From Saprospira grandis str. Lewin (GTDB taxonomy: Bacteria; Bacteroidota; Bacteroidia; Chitinophagales; Saprospiraceae), in assembly GCF_000250635.1 (NCBI RefSeq), contig NC_016940.1, positions 1,480,995-1,544,994 on the forward strand: DNA of 64,000 bases, given 5' to 3'. The notes beneath the pieces were generated by a model, which did not search any database, was not told the origin of the DNA, and saw only the letters and a list, made by a program, of their open reading frames with translations. Below are positions 7,627 through 16,517 of this stretch, piece after piece (position 1 is the stretch's first letter; the number at the start of each line of letters is the position of its first letter). The position numbers and the translations under genes are program-made.

Positions 7627-8049
7627 TTAGATTGTCCAGTCCTTGCCCTGCGCTACCTGCCAAGCGGCAAAGCCACCTCGCAAGGCATAGAGCTGCTTAA
7701 AACCATTATTGTACATAACCTCGCAGGCTTTGGCGGCCCATTGGCCCTGCTCGCAATATACAAAATAGGGCTGGTCTAGATCTAGGCCATGTAGAAATTC
7801 TACAAACTCTGGCCTTTGCTCAAAATTTACCAATACCGCATTGGGGATACTATCTCGACCCAGATCGGCATTGCCTCTAATATCTAGCAAAATGGCATTG
7901 GGGCGCTGCTCTAAGGCCTCCAACCAATCCTCAATATCTAGATTATAAAAAGGTGGAAGCTGCTGTTTTTGTCTTTTTCCTCGAATAAAAAACAGCCAGA
8001 TAAAAATGGCAACAACGGTCAGTACCGTAGCAAAAAAAACAGGATTCAT
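7627..8049 (-). CDS. Membrane-anchored rhodanese-like protein
   Basis: About 140 residues from ATG 8049; a longer start at 8136 adds an unrelated stretch. One N-terminal membrane helix (VFFATVLTVVAIFIWLFFI) precedes a rhodanese domain with AILLDIRGNADLG and the active-site loop YCEQGQWAA, which keeps the catalytic Cys but has an atypical loop compared with CRSGxR. Rhodaneses carry sulfane sulfur as a Cys persulfide. A second rhodanese gene lies just upstream. Substrate unknown. Confidence 0.8.
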   Translation of the reverse strand: MNPVFFATVLTVVAIFIWLFFIRGKRQKQQLPPFYNLDIEDWLEALEQRPNAILLDIRGNADLGRDSIPNAVLVNFEQRPEFVEFLHGLDLDQPYFVYCEQGQWAAKACEVMYNNGFKQLYALRGGFAAWQVAQGKDWTI

Positions 8050-8169
8050 AATAAAAGTTATTCTTCTTTTGCTCTTTAGCGCTGCATTTAGGAGGAGGAG
8101 ACCCGGCAGCGGCCAGCCCAAAATGGCTGGCCGCAAAGCTGAGTCTAAGGCTTAAGTAGAAAAAGTAAA

Positions 8170-8493
8170 TTATACTTTGGCTACTTCCCAAGCCATCATA
8201 CCTCCGTCCAAATTCGTGACTTTGGCATAGCCATTTTGGGCCAAAAATGCGCAGGCATTAGCTGAACGACGGCCAGAGCGGCAGTAAATGTAATAAGATT
8301 TGTTGGCGTCCAATTTAAGGACCTCCTGTTGGAAATTGTCGTCGAAGAAGTTGAGCTCAATCGCTCTCTCAATCTTACCCTCGGCAATCTCATCGGGAGT
8401 GCGTACATCTAGTACAACAGCGTTTTCATCGGCTTCAAAGGCTGCCTTAAATTCGGCAGGACCTAGATTAGGAAAGCTCATAGTTTCTATCAT
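8170..8493 (-). CDS. Single-domain rhodanese-like protein
   Basis: 107 residues, soluble. It has VVLDVRTPDEIAEGKIERA and the standard active loop YCRSGRRSANAC near residue 71, with the catalytic Cys intact, then NLDGGMMAW. This is the GlpE/PspE size class of sulfurtransferases, cytoplasmic. ATG at 8481 (MSFPNLG) is an equally good start; neither has a ribosome-binding site. The 120-bp gap to the next rhodanese gene has no clear terminator, so the two may be co-transcribed. Confidence 0.88.
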   Translation of the reverse strand: MIETMSFPNLGPAEFKAAFEADENAVVLDVRTPDEIAEGKIERAIELNFFDDNFQQEVLKLDANKSYYIYCRSGRRSANACAFLAQNGYAKVTNLDGGMMAWEVAKV

Positions 8494-8583
8494 TTAGCAG
8501 TTAAAAGAATGTCCACAAGATAGGGCTTTCCCGCTAACTACAGTGTGACTTTGTTCCTATAACGCTTTTTTGCCCAAGAGGTT

Positions 8584-9432
8584 TTATTGTAGGAGGTTCC
8601 GCTCTTCGGCCTCTTGCAAAGCAGAGTGCAAAATAACGGGCTCTGACTTCTTGTCCATCCGCAAAACTAACATCTGTACTAGGGTCGAAAAGGCAATGGC
8701 AAAGTACAAATAGCCCTTAGGTATTGCCTCAATATGGAAGTCTCCAATTGCCGCATGGGCCAAATGTCCACCCTCTGCAATCAACATAAAGGAAATGAGG
8801 AGCAAAAAGGATAGCGCCAACATCTGAATAGATGGATGCTTATTGATATAGCGACCAATTGGGCCAGCAAAGGCAATCATAATCAATACCGAAAAGATAA
8901 CCCCCAAAATCATGACCGGCAAGGCGTTCAAATCGCTCTGCGTCAGGTCTTGGGTAAGGCCAATAGCCGTCAGAATAGAGTCTACAGAAAAGACCATGTT
9001 GATGATGGTAATCTGTATAATGACATCCATCAGCTTGGCCCCCGTTCCATCATTGTTCTCGGGGTTGTGCCCCTCCAATTTATGATGAATCTCCTTAATG
9101 GTTTTGTAGAGCAAAAATATCCCTCCCAAAATTAAGACAATGGCCTGCCCATTGGGCTGTGCATGAAAACTCAAAATGTGGAGGTCTCCCCAGCTAGCCG
9201 TGAGGTACTGCAACATAATAGAGATACCAAACAAGAGAATCACCCGAAGCACCATCGCCAACAATAAGCCGATGTTACGCGCCTTGGGCTGCTCTTCCTT
9301 AGAGAGTTTGTTGGCCACAATAGAGATAAAGACAATATTATCAATCCCCAAAATAACCTCCATAAAGGTCAAGGTCAATAGGGCTGTCCAGGCCTGTGGC
9401 GAGGCAATCAGTTCCGCTAATCCTTCAAACAT
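8584..9432 (-). CDS. TerC/Alx-family integral membrane protein
   Basis: 282 residues with about seven helices. The TerC signatures are clear: EVILGIDNIVFISIVANKL near residue 25 with the conserved Asp, and MVFSVDSILTAIGL near residue 146 with the second. TerC/Alx/YkoY proteins are linked to tellurite resistance and to manganese export; in this family manganese efflux to secreted enzymes is the better supported role. It begins 3 bp after the MscS-like gene stop, so the two are co-transcribed. Confidence 0.9.
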   Translation of the reverse strand: MFEGLAELIASPQAWTALLTLTFMEVILGIDNIVFISIVANKLSKEEQPKARNIGLLLAMVLRVILLFGISIMLQYLTASWGDLHILSFHAQPNGQAIVLILGGIFLLYKTIKEIHHKLEGHNPENNDGTGAKLMDVIIQITIINMVFSVDSILTAIGLTQDLTQSDLNALPVMILGVIFSVLIMIAFAGPIGRYINKHPSIQMLALSFLLLISFMLIAEGGHLAHAAIGDFHIEAIPKGYLYFAIAFSTLVQMLVLRMDKKSEPVILHSALQEAEERNLLQ

Positions 9433-9435
9433 AAT

Positions 9436-11073
9436 TTATTGGTCCGTTTTCATCTTGCTAATAAATTCATCCAATCGAGCTTGGGCGGCTTTCAATTCTT
9501 CCTCATAAGAAGGCACTACCGTCCCTTGCCCAGGCATCGTTTCTACATAAACAGAGGTAGATGGGAAGGCAATCTGTACCCCTAGGGCCTCTGCTAGCCG
9601 CAAGATAGCAAAAATAAGCTCTTCTTTCCAAGCTAATTCCTGCGCCCAATCATTCGTCTTGAAGTAGACCATAAAGAGCACATCCAAGGAAGAGGCCCCC
9701 ATGTTATTCAAGTGAATATAGACGTTTTCTTTGTCGGTATGCGGATGCACTTCATGCAGTCTTCTCAAGCCCTGAATAAAGGTTTCTATTAGGGCCGGTG
9801 GCGTATGATAGGCCAAACCAATTGTGGTATTAAAGCGACGCATCTCCCGCTCGCCTAGGTTGTTAATGGTCTCATTCATGAGGTTGCCATTGGGCACCGA
9901 AATAACCGAGGTGTCCATGGTCTTAATTCTCGTCGACCGAAAACCAATGTCTGTGACGGTCCCCGTTACCGAGCCCACACTCACAAAGTCCCCGATCTGA
10001 AAGGGCCGATCGGCATAAATCATCATAGAACCCAAGAGGTTGCGCAGGGCTTCTTGGGCCGCCAAGGCCACGGCCAAACCACCCAGTGAAAGTCCCGCCA
10101 ATAGGGCCGTTACATTCACCCCACAAACACTGAGGGCATGAATAAAGGCCGCCGCAATAATCAAGGCATTGACGATCCGTATAAAGATGGGCAGCAAGTA
10201 CTCATCGGTGGTGGTTTTGGTCTGGCTGGTCAACCACTCCAAATAAGAACGGAAAAAAGCCAAACTGCGCATGGCCAAAACCGCCACCAAAACGGTATTC
10301 GTTAGCTTGAGCAATAAGAGCAGATAAAAGCTCAAGCCAATGGGCAACTGCAATACAGGCACAAAGGTATAGACAATATAAAGGACCAAAAGGTAGCTCA
10401 AGACCTTGGCCATCCGAATGACCTGCTTCTCATCAAAATGCCCCTTACCCAAGCGACTGTTGGCCAAAAAGTGAATGGTCCAACGAAATAACCTAGAGAT
10501 AAAGGCATGTAGAATAAAACTTAGGGCAATCAAAATTAACATCCCCAAATATTGCCAGCTGGCCAAGCCCATAAAGCGCTGCTGCCCCAATTGTGGCAAT
10601 AAGCCCAGCAATAAATCACTCCCAAAGGGGTAAACTTGCTTGTGCAGTTGCGGAATCGCCCGCTCTGTCTCTCTCGAATAATGCCATTTACCCGATATTT
10701 TATTGCGCTCCAAGTATACTTCGGGTAGCTCTTGCGGATAGGGAATATAGACGTTTTTCTGCCCCACAGAATCCTTATACATGGGGTCTTCTGGTACCCT
10801 GCTCAAAGAGACCCGCAGGCCTTTTCCATCCCAAATTTGCTTGAGCTTTAAGGCCAAATCTTGGCCCGCCTCGCCCCGCTTATAAAAGGGCCTAGCCGCC
10901 ATGCTGGCATCATAATGCTCGGCCTGCAAATAGTATAAATGCGTATAAATGGCATCATAGGGCGTCAGCAAATTGGCCGCTGGCTTCTCCGAGGGGTCCC
11001 CCTCCTGCCCCCAAGCCAATATAGGCAGCAAAAGAATAAGTACTAAATATAACCGCTTGTTGATGAAGCGCAT
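9436..11073 (-). CDS. MscS-family mechanosensitive ion channel with long N-terminal region
   Basis: 545 residues. A signal peptide (about 1-22, ending LAWGQ) is followed by a 150-residue periplasmic region, four or five membrane helices, then the pore helix GLSLGGLAVALAAQEALRN near residue 330 and the beta domain starting IYADRPFQIGDFV. The C-terminus is a short coiled tail. MscS channels release solutes under osmotic downshock. It is longer than E. coli MscS (286 residues), like the YbdG/YnaI class. It heads a two-gene unit with terC. Confidence 0.92.
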   Translation of the reverse strand: MRFINKRLYLVLILLLPILAWGQEGDPSEKPAANLLTPYDAIYTHLYYLQAEHYDASMAARPFYKRGEAGQDLALKLKQIWDGKGLRVSLSRVPEDPMYKDSVGQKNVYIPYPQELPEVYLERNKISGKWHYSRETERAIPQLHKQVYPFGSDLLLGLLPQLGQQRFMGLASWQYLGMLILIALSFILHAFISRLFRWTIHFLANSRLGKGHFDEKQVIRMAKVLSYLLVLYIVYTFVPVLQLPIGLSFYLLLLLKLTNTVLVAVLAMRSLAFFRSYLEWLTSQTKTTTDEYLLPIFIRIVNALIIAAAFIHALSVCGVNVTALLAGLSLGGLAVALAAQEALRNLLGSMMIYADRPFQIGDFVSVGSVTGTVTDIGFRSTRIKTMDTSVISVPNGNLMNETINNLGEREMRRFNTTIGLAYHTPPALIETFIQGLRRLHEVHPHTDKENVYIHLNNMGASSLDVLFMVYFKTNDWAQELAWKEELIFAILRLAEALGVQIAFPSTSVYVETMPGQGTVVPSYEEELKAAQARLDEFISKMKTDQ

Positions 11074-11165
11074 AAGTATTTTTGTTTTATGTTTTTTTAC
11101 TCGAGCACAAAGTTAAGTTTTCTTCAGCGCTTAGAAAAGCTTCTATTCTTAAGTTTATATTTATG

Positions 11166-11325
11166 TTTTTTGGGGCCTGCCGCCTTCGGCGGCCGGGCTG
11201 TGCACTGGCTCGCAAGTCTGCTCGGCCCTGCGGGGCTTCCGCTGCGCTTCAGCCCCTGGGTCTGCGGCTGCGCCGCACCAGTTACCATCCCTAGGCCTGC
11301 GGCCCCTTCGGGGCCTGTAGGACCC
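11166..11325 (-). repeat. Family 1 intergenic element
   Basis: Plus strand starts TTTTTTGGGGCCTGCC and has GCTCGCAAGTCTGCTCGGCC as the core. Palindromes GCCGCCTTCGGCGGC, GCGGCTGCGCCGC and GGCCCCTTCGGGGCC. The CCCCAAAA end faces the MscS gene. Confidence 0.85.
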
Positions 11326-11334
11326 AATAAGGAA

Positions 11335-11364
11335 AGGTCCAAAACTTAAGTTTTGGACCTTTTT
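11335..11364. terminator. Perfect palindrome with T-run
   Basis: AGGTCCAAAACTT and AAGTTTTGGACCT form a 26-bp perfect palindrome followed by TTTTT on the plus strand. It marks the left border of the 22-bp repeat array. Confidence 0.75.
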
Positions 11365-11373
11365 CTGTTGTGC

Positions 11374-12076
11374 AGGAGTACTTTTAGCCATCGGGAGGGG
11401 TTTCTATACCTATCCAGATGGGTTCACATACCCGTCGAGAGGGGTTCCTATACCCATCAAGAGGGGGTACTCTAGCCCTCCGCAGGGCTACTCCTAATCA
11501 TCAGGAGCATTTCCAGACCTCCGAGCGAGGGCCTCTCCTAGTCCGCTATAGGGGTTCACTTACCCATCCAGAGGGGTTCAGCTAGCCATCAGGAGGGGTT
11601 CCCATACCCCTCGGGAGAACTTCAGCTAGCCATCGGAAGGGGTACAACACCCCTCTCTAGGACTAGACGTAGCCCTCTGCAGGGCTAGTCCTAATCATCA
11701 GGAGCATTTCTGGACCTCCGAGCGAGGGCCTCTCCTAGTCCGCTATAGGGCTGCTGTACATTATCTTGAGGGCTAGCCCTACCCCTCCAGAGCAGTCTTC
11801 CTAGTTATCAGGACCATTCTTTTACCTAAAGAGGAGGACTTAGGCTAGTCATCGGCAGGACTTGTACTGCTCCAAAGGAGGACCTATAGAGGTCCTACAG
11901 AGGACCTAGGCCTATAGTATAGAGGACTTGAGTAAGTCCAAAAGAGGAGTTACAAAAGCCCTCTAAAGGACCTCCCCTAGCCCAAGCGAGGACTTAGCAA
12001 AGTCCTCTTGAGGAGCTATACAACCCCAAGCGAGGACCTCACTAAGTCCTGCTGAGGGGGTGCAGTACTCCTCGCC
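11374..12076. repeat. Tandem array of about 32 degenerate 22-bp units
   Basis: Cutting the sequence at each AG(G) gives 31 units of exactly 22 bp and one of 21 bp (the unit beginning at 11638). The loose consensus is AGGRCTTnnnnAGTCCTCnnG. Many units are small hairpins with different but complementary arms: AGGACTT/AAGTCCT, AGGACCT/AGGTCCT, AGGGGT/ACCCCT. TAG stops are common in every frame, and 22 is not a multiple of three, so it is not coding. No unit is identical across the array, so it is not a CRISPR. Four adjacent units (11462-11549) recur at 11659-11746. It lies between two terminator-like hairpins. Confidence 0.9.
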
Positions 12077-12176
12077 CTTATTTCAGCTAAAAGATGGGGC
12101 TGTTTGCTATCTAAGCAATTGAATTCATTAACTTACAACTATTATAAAATGCCAATCATAGCTTAGGAAAAGAAAA
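12077..12176. other. AT-rich spacer after the array
   Basis: No open frame and no repeat unit is seen. It joins the array to the terminator at 12177. Confidence 0.5.
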
Positions 12177-12205
12177 CATCCCCTCGCAGGAGGGGATGTC
12201 GATTT
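12177..12205 (+). terminator. Intrinsic terminator right of the 22-bp array
   Basis: CATCCCCTC-GCAG-GAGGGGATG, a perfect 9-bp stem, followed by TCGATTTTTTAG. It would end any plus-strand transcript through the array. Confidence 0.75.
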
Positions 12206-12257
12206 TTTAGTTAGCCTTGGCCCTAGGGATGGCCAAGAAGTTCATTTTGTTCATTTT

Positions 12258-12336
12258 ATGAGGGTTTCAACCCTCATTCATATATCATTGCGGAGCAATA
12301 CTGCTGTTGTATGGCTGCTGGTTTCAACCAGCAGCC
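12258..12336 (+). repeat. Family 2 three-hairpin element, copy 1
   Basis: Three hairpins: ATGAGGGTTTCAACCCTCAT, ATTGCGGAGCAAT (12287-12299), and GGCTGCTGG/CCAGCAGCC around TTTCAA (12313-12336). The linker ACTGCTGTTG matches the copy at 36817-36888, in which the second and third stems have different but still paired bases. Confidence 0.8.
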
Positions 12337-12525
12337 ACAGCTAGCAGGCGGCGAAGCCGCCGCAGGCAAAGGCCAAATGAAAGCCCTGCCACTTCTATCC
12401 TTTGCTTTAATTTCTTGCTATTCTGCGTTATTTTTCTCAGCCATAGCTACAGCTATGCCTTTAAAAAATGCCTTGACTAGCCTGAAATTTTTATCAAAGG
12501 ATGGCCGAAGCGCAGAACTTCCATT

Positions 12526-12641
12526 CGGCCTAGGGGCCTGAAAGGGTGGCCGAAGGCCAGACCAAAGCCCGAAGGGCTGAAGGGCCGAGCAGACTTGCGA
12601 GCCCTGCAAGGGCCCGGCCGCCGAAGGCGGCAGGCCCCAAA
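12526..12641 (+). repeat. Family 1 intergenic element
   Basis: Contains GGCCGAAGGCC, GCCCGAAGGGC, the core GGGCCGAGCAGACTTGCGAG, palindrome GCCGCCGAAGGCGGC and ends GGCCCCAAA, 2 bp from the stop of the GT39 gene. A detached first palindrome of the element type, GGCGGCGAAGCCGCC, is at 12347-12361. Between them (12362-12525) no gene is seen. Confidence 0.85.
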
Positions 12642-12643
12642 TC

Positions 12644-14278
12644 CTAACCCACTACCCCAGTCACCTTAATCAAATAGACATCTTCTAGCTGCTCAGCTCG
12701 GCTAGCTGGGTTGAGGAACTTAGCGGTTAGTCTGGTCACATGAAAATGATCGAAATGCTTAATCTTCTCGTAACGGATGCCAGCTTTATCGAGTTCGGCT
12801 AGGCTTTTTCCACGGATGAGGATGATCCATTCGGCTTGTCCAGCGGCGGTCTCTATATCCTTAGGCGAATCGAAGACCTTGGCCACCTTGCCCAGATAGA
12901 AATCAAAAGAATGTTGAGAGAAATCATAGACCCCTACATTTTGCTCGGCCAAGCCCTCTTGGACCAGATAATGAGCCGCCTCAGAGCCCGACTGATAGGG
13001 CAAAAGCGCTTGATAGACATGGGCATTCATGCCTACATTCACAATAGCCATGGCAAAAACAGCGGGCAAAACCAATTGCATGGGGCGCTGCTGCTTGAAC
13101 TTAAAATAAGGGATAAAGCTAGCTAGAGCGGCTAAAATGAGAAGTACAACCAACCAAATCGGGGCGCCAGGGAAGGCCCAGCCCATCAAAAGGGCCAAAA
13201 AGGCCAGAGCTGCAGTATGCAGGACAATACTTTGCCCCAGGGCCAAGGGCCAAACCCAAGACTTACTCGACTTGGCCAAATTCATTAACTGATGAGCGAC
13301 CAAAACGGCCATCATGCCATACATCGGAAAAATATAATGCGGTAACTTATAACGAGAAAAAGAGAGGGCAATAAAAGGGAGGACAAAACCGCCAAGCGTC
13401 AGTAATTCCACCTTTTTCCCCTGCCAAAACTCTTGCAAACGGCGCAGCATGGCCCAAAGCGCTAGGGCCGACCAAGGCAAAAAAGACCATAGGAAGGTGT
13501 GCACAAAAAAGAACTTTCCGCTATCATTGGCCCATTCATTTTCTCCAGTGATACGGCCAAAACTTTGCTTCCAGAAAAAGAAATAAATCCCCTCCCAATC
13601 GGGAAACTGCAGATAGAGCCCATACAGCATAGGCGCCAAAACTAGCAAGACAATAGGTGCACCGAGCAGCCACTGCCAACGAAAGAGCATCTTCCAGTTT
13701 TTCTGCCCCAAAAGATAGCAGCCAATAGCGGCGCCAGGAACCACTGCCCCCAATGGCCCCTTGGCCATCATGGCAAAGCCCACCGCCACAAAACCCCAAA
13801 ACAAATGCTTGAGTTGGGCCCCATTTACGTACTTCACCAGCTGCCAAATGGCCAAGATAGAAAAGTTAGAAATCAGCGTATCGGTGCGCACATCATGGTT
13901 AAACATCAGCCAAGCTTGGGTGCTGGCCAAAATTAGGGCCGCCAATTGGCCCGTTTGCTTATTATAAAGCTCCTTACCGAGTTGGTAAGTAGCCCAAAAA
14001 CCCATAATTGAAGAGAGGACCGAGGGCAAGCGAAAGGCCCATTGAGAGACCCCAAAAATGGCATAAAACAAAGCAGAAGACCAAAATAAAAGTGGCGGCT
14101 TGTCCAAATAATCCTTTCCCTTATGATGCACTTGCAACCATTCTCCCGACTGCAACATCTCTTGACTAATAGAGGCATATTGGGCCGAATCCACATCCAT
14201 AATCGTGACCATAAAAAGCCCCAAAACATAGGCAAGGGCCAAGGCCGGCCAGGCCCATTTATAAGCTGTAGGCTGCAT
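12644..14278 (-). CDS. GT39/ArnT-like membrane glycosyltransferase
   Basis: 544 residues with about eleven or twelve helices. The N-terminal periplasmic loop has the acidic motif MDVDSAQYASISQEML near residue 28, the position of the catalytic acids in PMT/ArnT enzymes, and KDYLDKPPLLFWSSAL near residue 55 is the family signature. Such enzymes move a sugar from an undecaprenyl or dolichyl carrier to lipid A or protein outside the membrane. Acceptor unknown. The stop abuts a Family 1 element. Confidence 0.88.
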   Translation of the reverse strand: MQPTAYKWAWPALALAYVLGLFMVTIMDVDSAQYASISQEMLQSGEWLQVHHKGKDYLDKPPLLFWSSALFYAIFGVSQWAFRLPSVLSSIMGFWATYQLGKELYNKQTGQLAALILASTQAWLMFNHDVRTDTLISNFSILAIWQLVKYVNGAQLKHLFWGFVAVGFAMMAKGPLGAVVPGAAIGCYLLGQKNWKMLFRWQWLLGAPIVLLVLAPMLYGLYLQFPDWEGIYFFFWKQSFGRITGENEWANDSGKFFFVHTFLWSFLPWSALALWAMLRRLQEFWQGKKVELLTLGGFVLPFIALSFSRYKLPHYIFPMYGMMAVLVAHQLMNLAKSSKSWVWPLALGQSIVLHTAALAFLALLMGWAFPGAPIWLVVLLILAALASFIPYFKFKQQRPMQLVLPAVFAMAIVNVGMNAHVYQALLPYQSGSEAAHYLVQEGLAEQNVGVYDFSQHSFDFYLGKVAKVFDSPKDIETAAGQAEWIILIRGKSLAELDKAGIRYEKIKHFDHFHVTRLTAKFLNPASRAEQLEDVYLIKVTGVVG

Positions 14279-14463
14279 AAAAAGCCGTTTTTGATATTTA
14301 CAAAACTGCGCAAAAGTAGTACTTTTAAACTAGATTCATCGGCTATTATGAGGCCTTGCTCGGAAAACCCCCACAAACTGAAGCCCTTTAGGGATGATTT
14401 TGTAATTTTACTAGCTGTTTAGCTGATTTCCTAAAAGGAAGAGCATTACAAACTGTTCTTTTC

Positions 14464-14622
14464 TTTTTTGGGGCTGCCCCGCCCTGCGGGCGGGTCGGGC
14501 CATTGCGCAGCTCGCTGCTCGCTCGGCCCTGCGGCGCTTTCAGCGCTTTGGTCTGCCGCCTGCGGCGGCCCTGCTACAGCCCCTCAGCCTGCGGCGGCTT
14601 CGCCGCCTGTAGACCGCAAAAA
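14464..14622 (-). repeat. Family 1 intergenic element, subtype 1
   Basis: Plus strand begins TTTTTTGGGGCTGCCCCGCC, then GCTCGCTGCTCGCTCGGCCC, palindromes GGCGCTTTCAGCGCT, GCCGCCTGCGGCGGC and GGCGGCTTCGCCGCC. The rest of the 14279-14668 gap is AT-rich with no gene. Confidence 0.87.
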
Positions 14623-14668
14623 CAATCCCCCAACATCCAATTTTATCAAAACAAAATACCAATACTAT

Positions 14669-15694
14669 ATGCTTGCCCAAATGACCAATGGCGAACAACT
14701 AAAAGCACTACTAGACAGCCCTAAAAATATTGTCATTAGTGGCCATGTCAACCCCGATGCCGATGCACTGGGATCTACTTTAGCCCTTTATCACTACCTA
14801 CAAACCCTAGGACATCGGGTGCAGGTAATTATGCCCAGTGAGCTGCCTCAGATGCTAGACTTTATGCCTGGCTTTCACCTTATTTGGAACTACGAGCGCA
14901 AACAAAAAACCAGTAATACCACCATTCTACAAGCCGATATTCTCTTTTCTTTAGATTACAGCGCCTTGGACCGTTTGGACAGCATGGAGTCGGTCTGGCG
15001 AAAGGCCACTGGCTACAAAGTACTGATTGACCACCACATGCAGCCCGAAGACTTTGCGCAAAGTCGGCTTTGGCGGACCAGCTCTAGTTCTACCGCAGAA
15101 TTGGTCTATGACTACTTTGCCGAATTGGGCGCATTGGAGCAAGTCCCCTTAATGGCCTTTGAATGTCTTTATGTAGGCATCCTTGGCGATACCGGTCGTT
15201 TTCAGCATGCCACCAATGCTCATCTTTTCCGCATCATTGCAGATATGACCGAGCGAGGGCTCAACAGCAACTACATCACTAACATGATGACCAACTCCTT
15301 TAGTGAGAAGAAAATGCGTCTTTTGGGGCATTGCATCAATAAAATGAGCTTTTTGGAGGGCCTAGATGTGGGATACATTGCCCTTAGTCAGGCCGAGCAT
15401 CAGGAATTTAACATTCAGCGAGGGGATTTAGAGGGCGTAGTGAACACCATCTTACAAATTCGCAGAATTAAGGTAGCGGCCTTAATTACAGAGCGGAAAG
15501 ATCGGGTAAAGCTCTCTTTGCGGTCCAAAGGAGATTTCTCTGTACAGGAGGTCTGCAAAAACCATTTTAATGGCGGCGGGCATCGCAATGCTTCTGGGGG
15601 CATGAGTAGAGAGAGTTTAGAAGAAACATTAAATCGCTTTAAACGCCTGATGAATGAAGACTATGCTTCGGTTTTGCGTACTACTGCTAAGTAG
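14669..15694 (+). CDS. DHH-family phosphoesterase, NrnA-like (oligoribonuclease / pAp phosphatase)
   Basis: 341 residues from ATG 14669 (MLAQMTNGEQL); the open frame reaches back to 14468 only because the Family 1 element upstream has no stops. Motifs are GHVNPDADALGS near residue 24, LSLDYSALDRLD, VLIDHHMQPEDF (the DHH motif) near residue 117, and the DHHA1 motif HFNGGGHRNASGG near the C-terminus. It degrades short RNA oligomers and pAp in the cytoplasm, with Mn2+. Length is typical. Its 3' end overlaps the next gene by 41 bp. Confidence 0.9.
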   Translation: MLAQMTNGEQLKALLDSPKNIVISGHVNPDADALGSTLALYHYLQTLGHRVQVIMPSELPQMLDFMPGFHLIWNYERKQKTSNTTILQADILFSLDYSALDRLDSMESVWRKATGYKVLIDHHMQPEDFAQSRLWRTSSSSTAELVYDYFAELGALEQVPLMAFECLYVGILGDTGRFQHATNAHLFRIIADMTERGLNSNYITNMMTNSFSEKKMRLLGHCINKMSFLEGLDVGYIALSQAEHQEFNIQRGDLEGVVNTILQIRRIKVAALITERKDRVKLSLRSKGDFSVQEVCKNHFNGGGHRNASGGMSRESLEETLNRFKRLMNEDYASVLRTTAK

Positions 15695-16508
15695 TAGTTT
15701 ATTTTGGTCTTGTCAAATTACTTGGGAGCAAGCAGAGGAGGGTTATGCCTTTCATACCTTAGCGGAGGGGCCAGTAAAAGGGCAGGTTCCTCAGTTTGGG
15801 GACTCCATTTGTTTTAGCTACAGTTTGGTATATCCCGATCGTGTAGAGCGGGGGGAGCGTTGTTTGATTTATCCGGTAAAAGCGCAGCGCAACTTCTTTT
15901 TACATCCTTTGGTCCAAATGCATCCGGGCGATAGTTTGGCCGTTGTTTGGAACTACGGGCAGTTGGCCGAAGAATGGCCAGAGGGGGCGGAGCATTTTGG
16001 ACCTACAGACAGTGTACAGATTCAATACCGTTTAAACTACCTTTTAGATCGGCTTTCGCTCAAGGCGCAAAGGGAGCAAGACTATGCCCTAGCACATGGT
16101 TTTGAGCAGTTAGAAGACTGGAAAACCGAGAGTGCTCAGAAGCGGGAACAGGCCGATAGTCTAGAAGAATTGCTTTCGGCCTATCGTTCGGCCTATTTGG
16201 CGGAGCAGCTTCAGTTTGAGCAGGCAGAAGAAGGCTTCTTTTTTCGTTTGCAGGGAGAAGGTCGGGGCGCAGCTCCAGCCTATTGGGCCTATTATATTTT
16301 ATTGGAGCTAGAGAATGGCCAAGGCCTAGACAACAACCTGCGCCGAGGAGACCGTTTGTCTTTGGAAGCAGGGCAGCAGGGGCTACCGCCTTATTATCAG
16401 CAGGCCTTGGCCAAAATGCAAATTGGGCAAAGGGGCTACTTTATCTTCCCCAAAAGTAGAAAAGTCCTTTACCTAGAACTAGTTGCGCCAAAACAGCAAG
16501 CAGAATAA
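15654..16508 (+). CDS. FKBP-like lipoprotein, divergent
   Basis: 284 residues with a lipoprotein signal ending in LFWSCQ near residue 20. The body has the acidic, GD-turn pattern of FKBP-type prolyl isomerases (FGDSICFSYSLVY; MHPGDSLAVVW; MQIGQRGYFIFP) seen twice, perhaps two degenerate domains around a charged helix. Most catalytic-pocket residues cannot be recognised, so activity is doubtful. The start overlaps the DHH gene; ATG 15663 is an alternative. A second FKBP-like lipoprotein follows, so this looks like a duplicated pair. Envelope location is inferred from the lipobox; GldI-like gliding proteins are one possible relation. Confidence 0.65.
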   Translation: MKTMLRFCVLLLSSSLFWSCQITWEQAEEGYAFHTLAEGPVKGQVPQFGDSICFSYSLVYPDRVERGERCLIYPVKAQRNFFLHPLVQMHPGDSLAVVWNYGQLAEEWPEGAEHFGPTDSVQIQYRLNYLLDRLSLKAQREQDYALAHGFEQLEDWKTESAQKREQADSLEELLSAYRSAYLAEQLQFEQAEEGFFFRLQGEGRGAAPAYWAYYILLELENGQGLDNNLRRGDRLSLEAGQQGLPPYYQQALAKMQIGQRGYFIFPKSRKVLYLELVAPKQQAE

Positions 16509-16517
16509 GCCCCAGCT

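Noticed and set aside
11082-11391. Overlapping small ORFs on both strands
   Set aside because: They are stop-poor frames of the Family 1 repeat and share repeat-derived peptides with other loci.
11374-12076. CRISPR array
   Set aside because: No constant repeat separated by unique spacers and no cas genes; every 22-bp unit varies and units abut directly.
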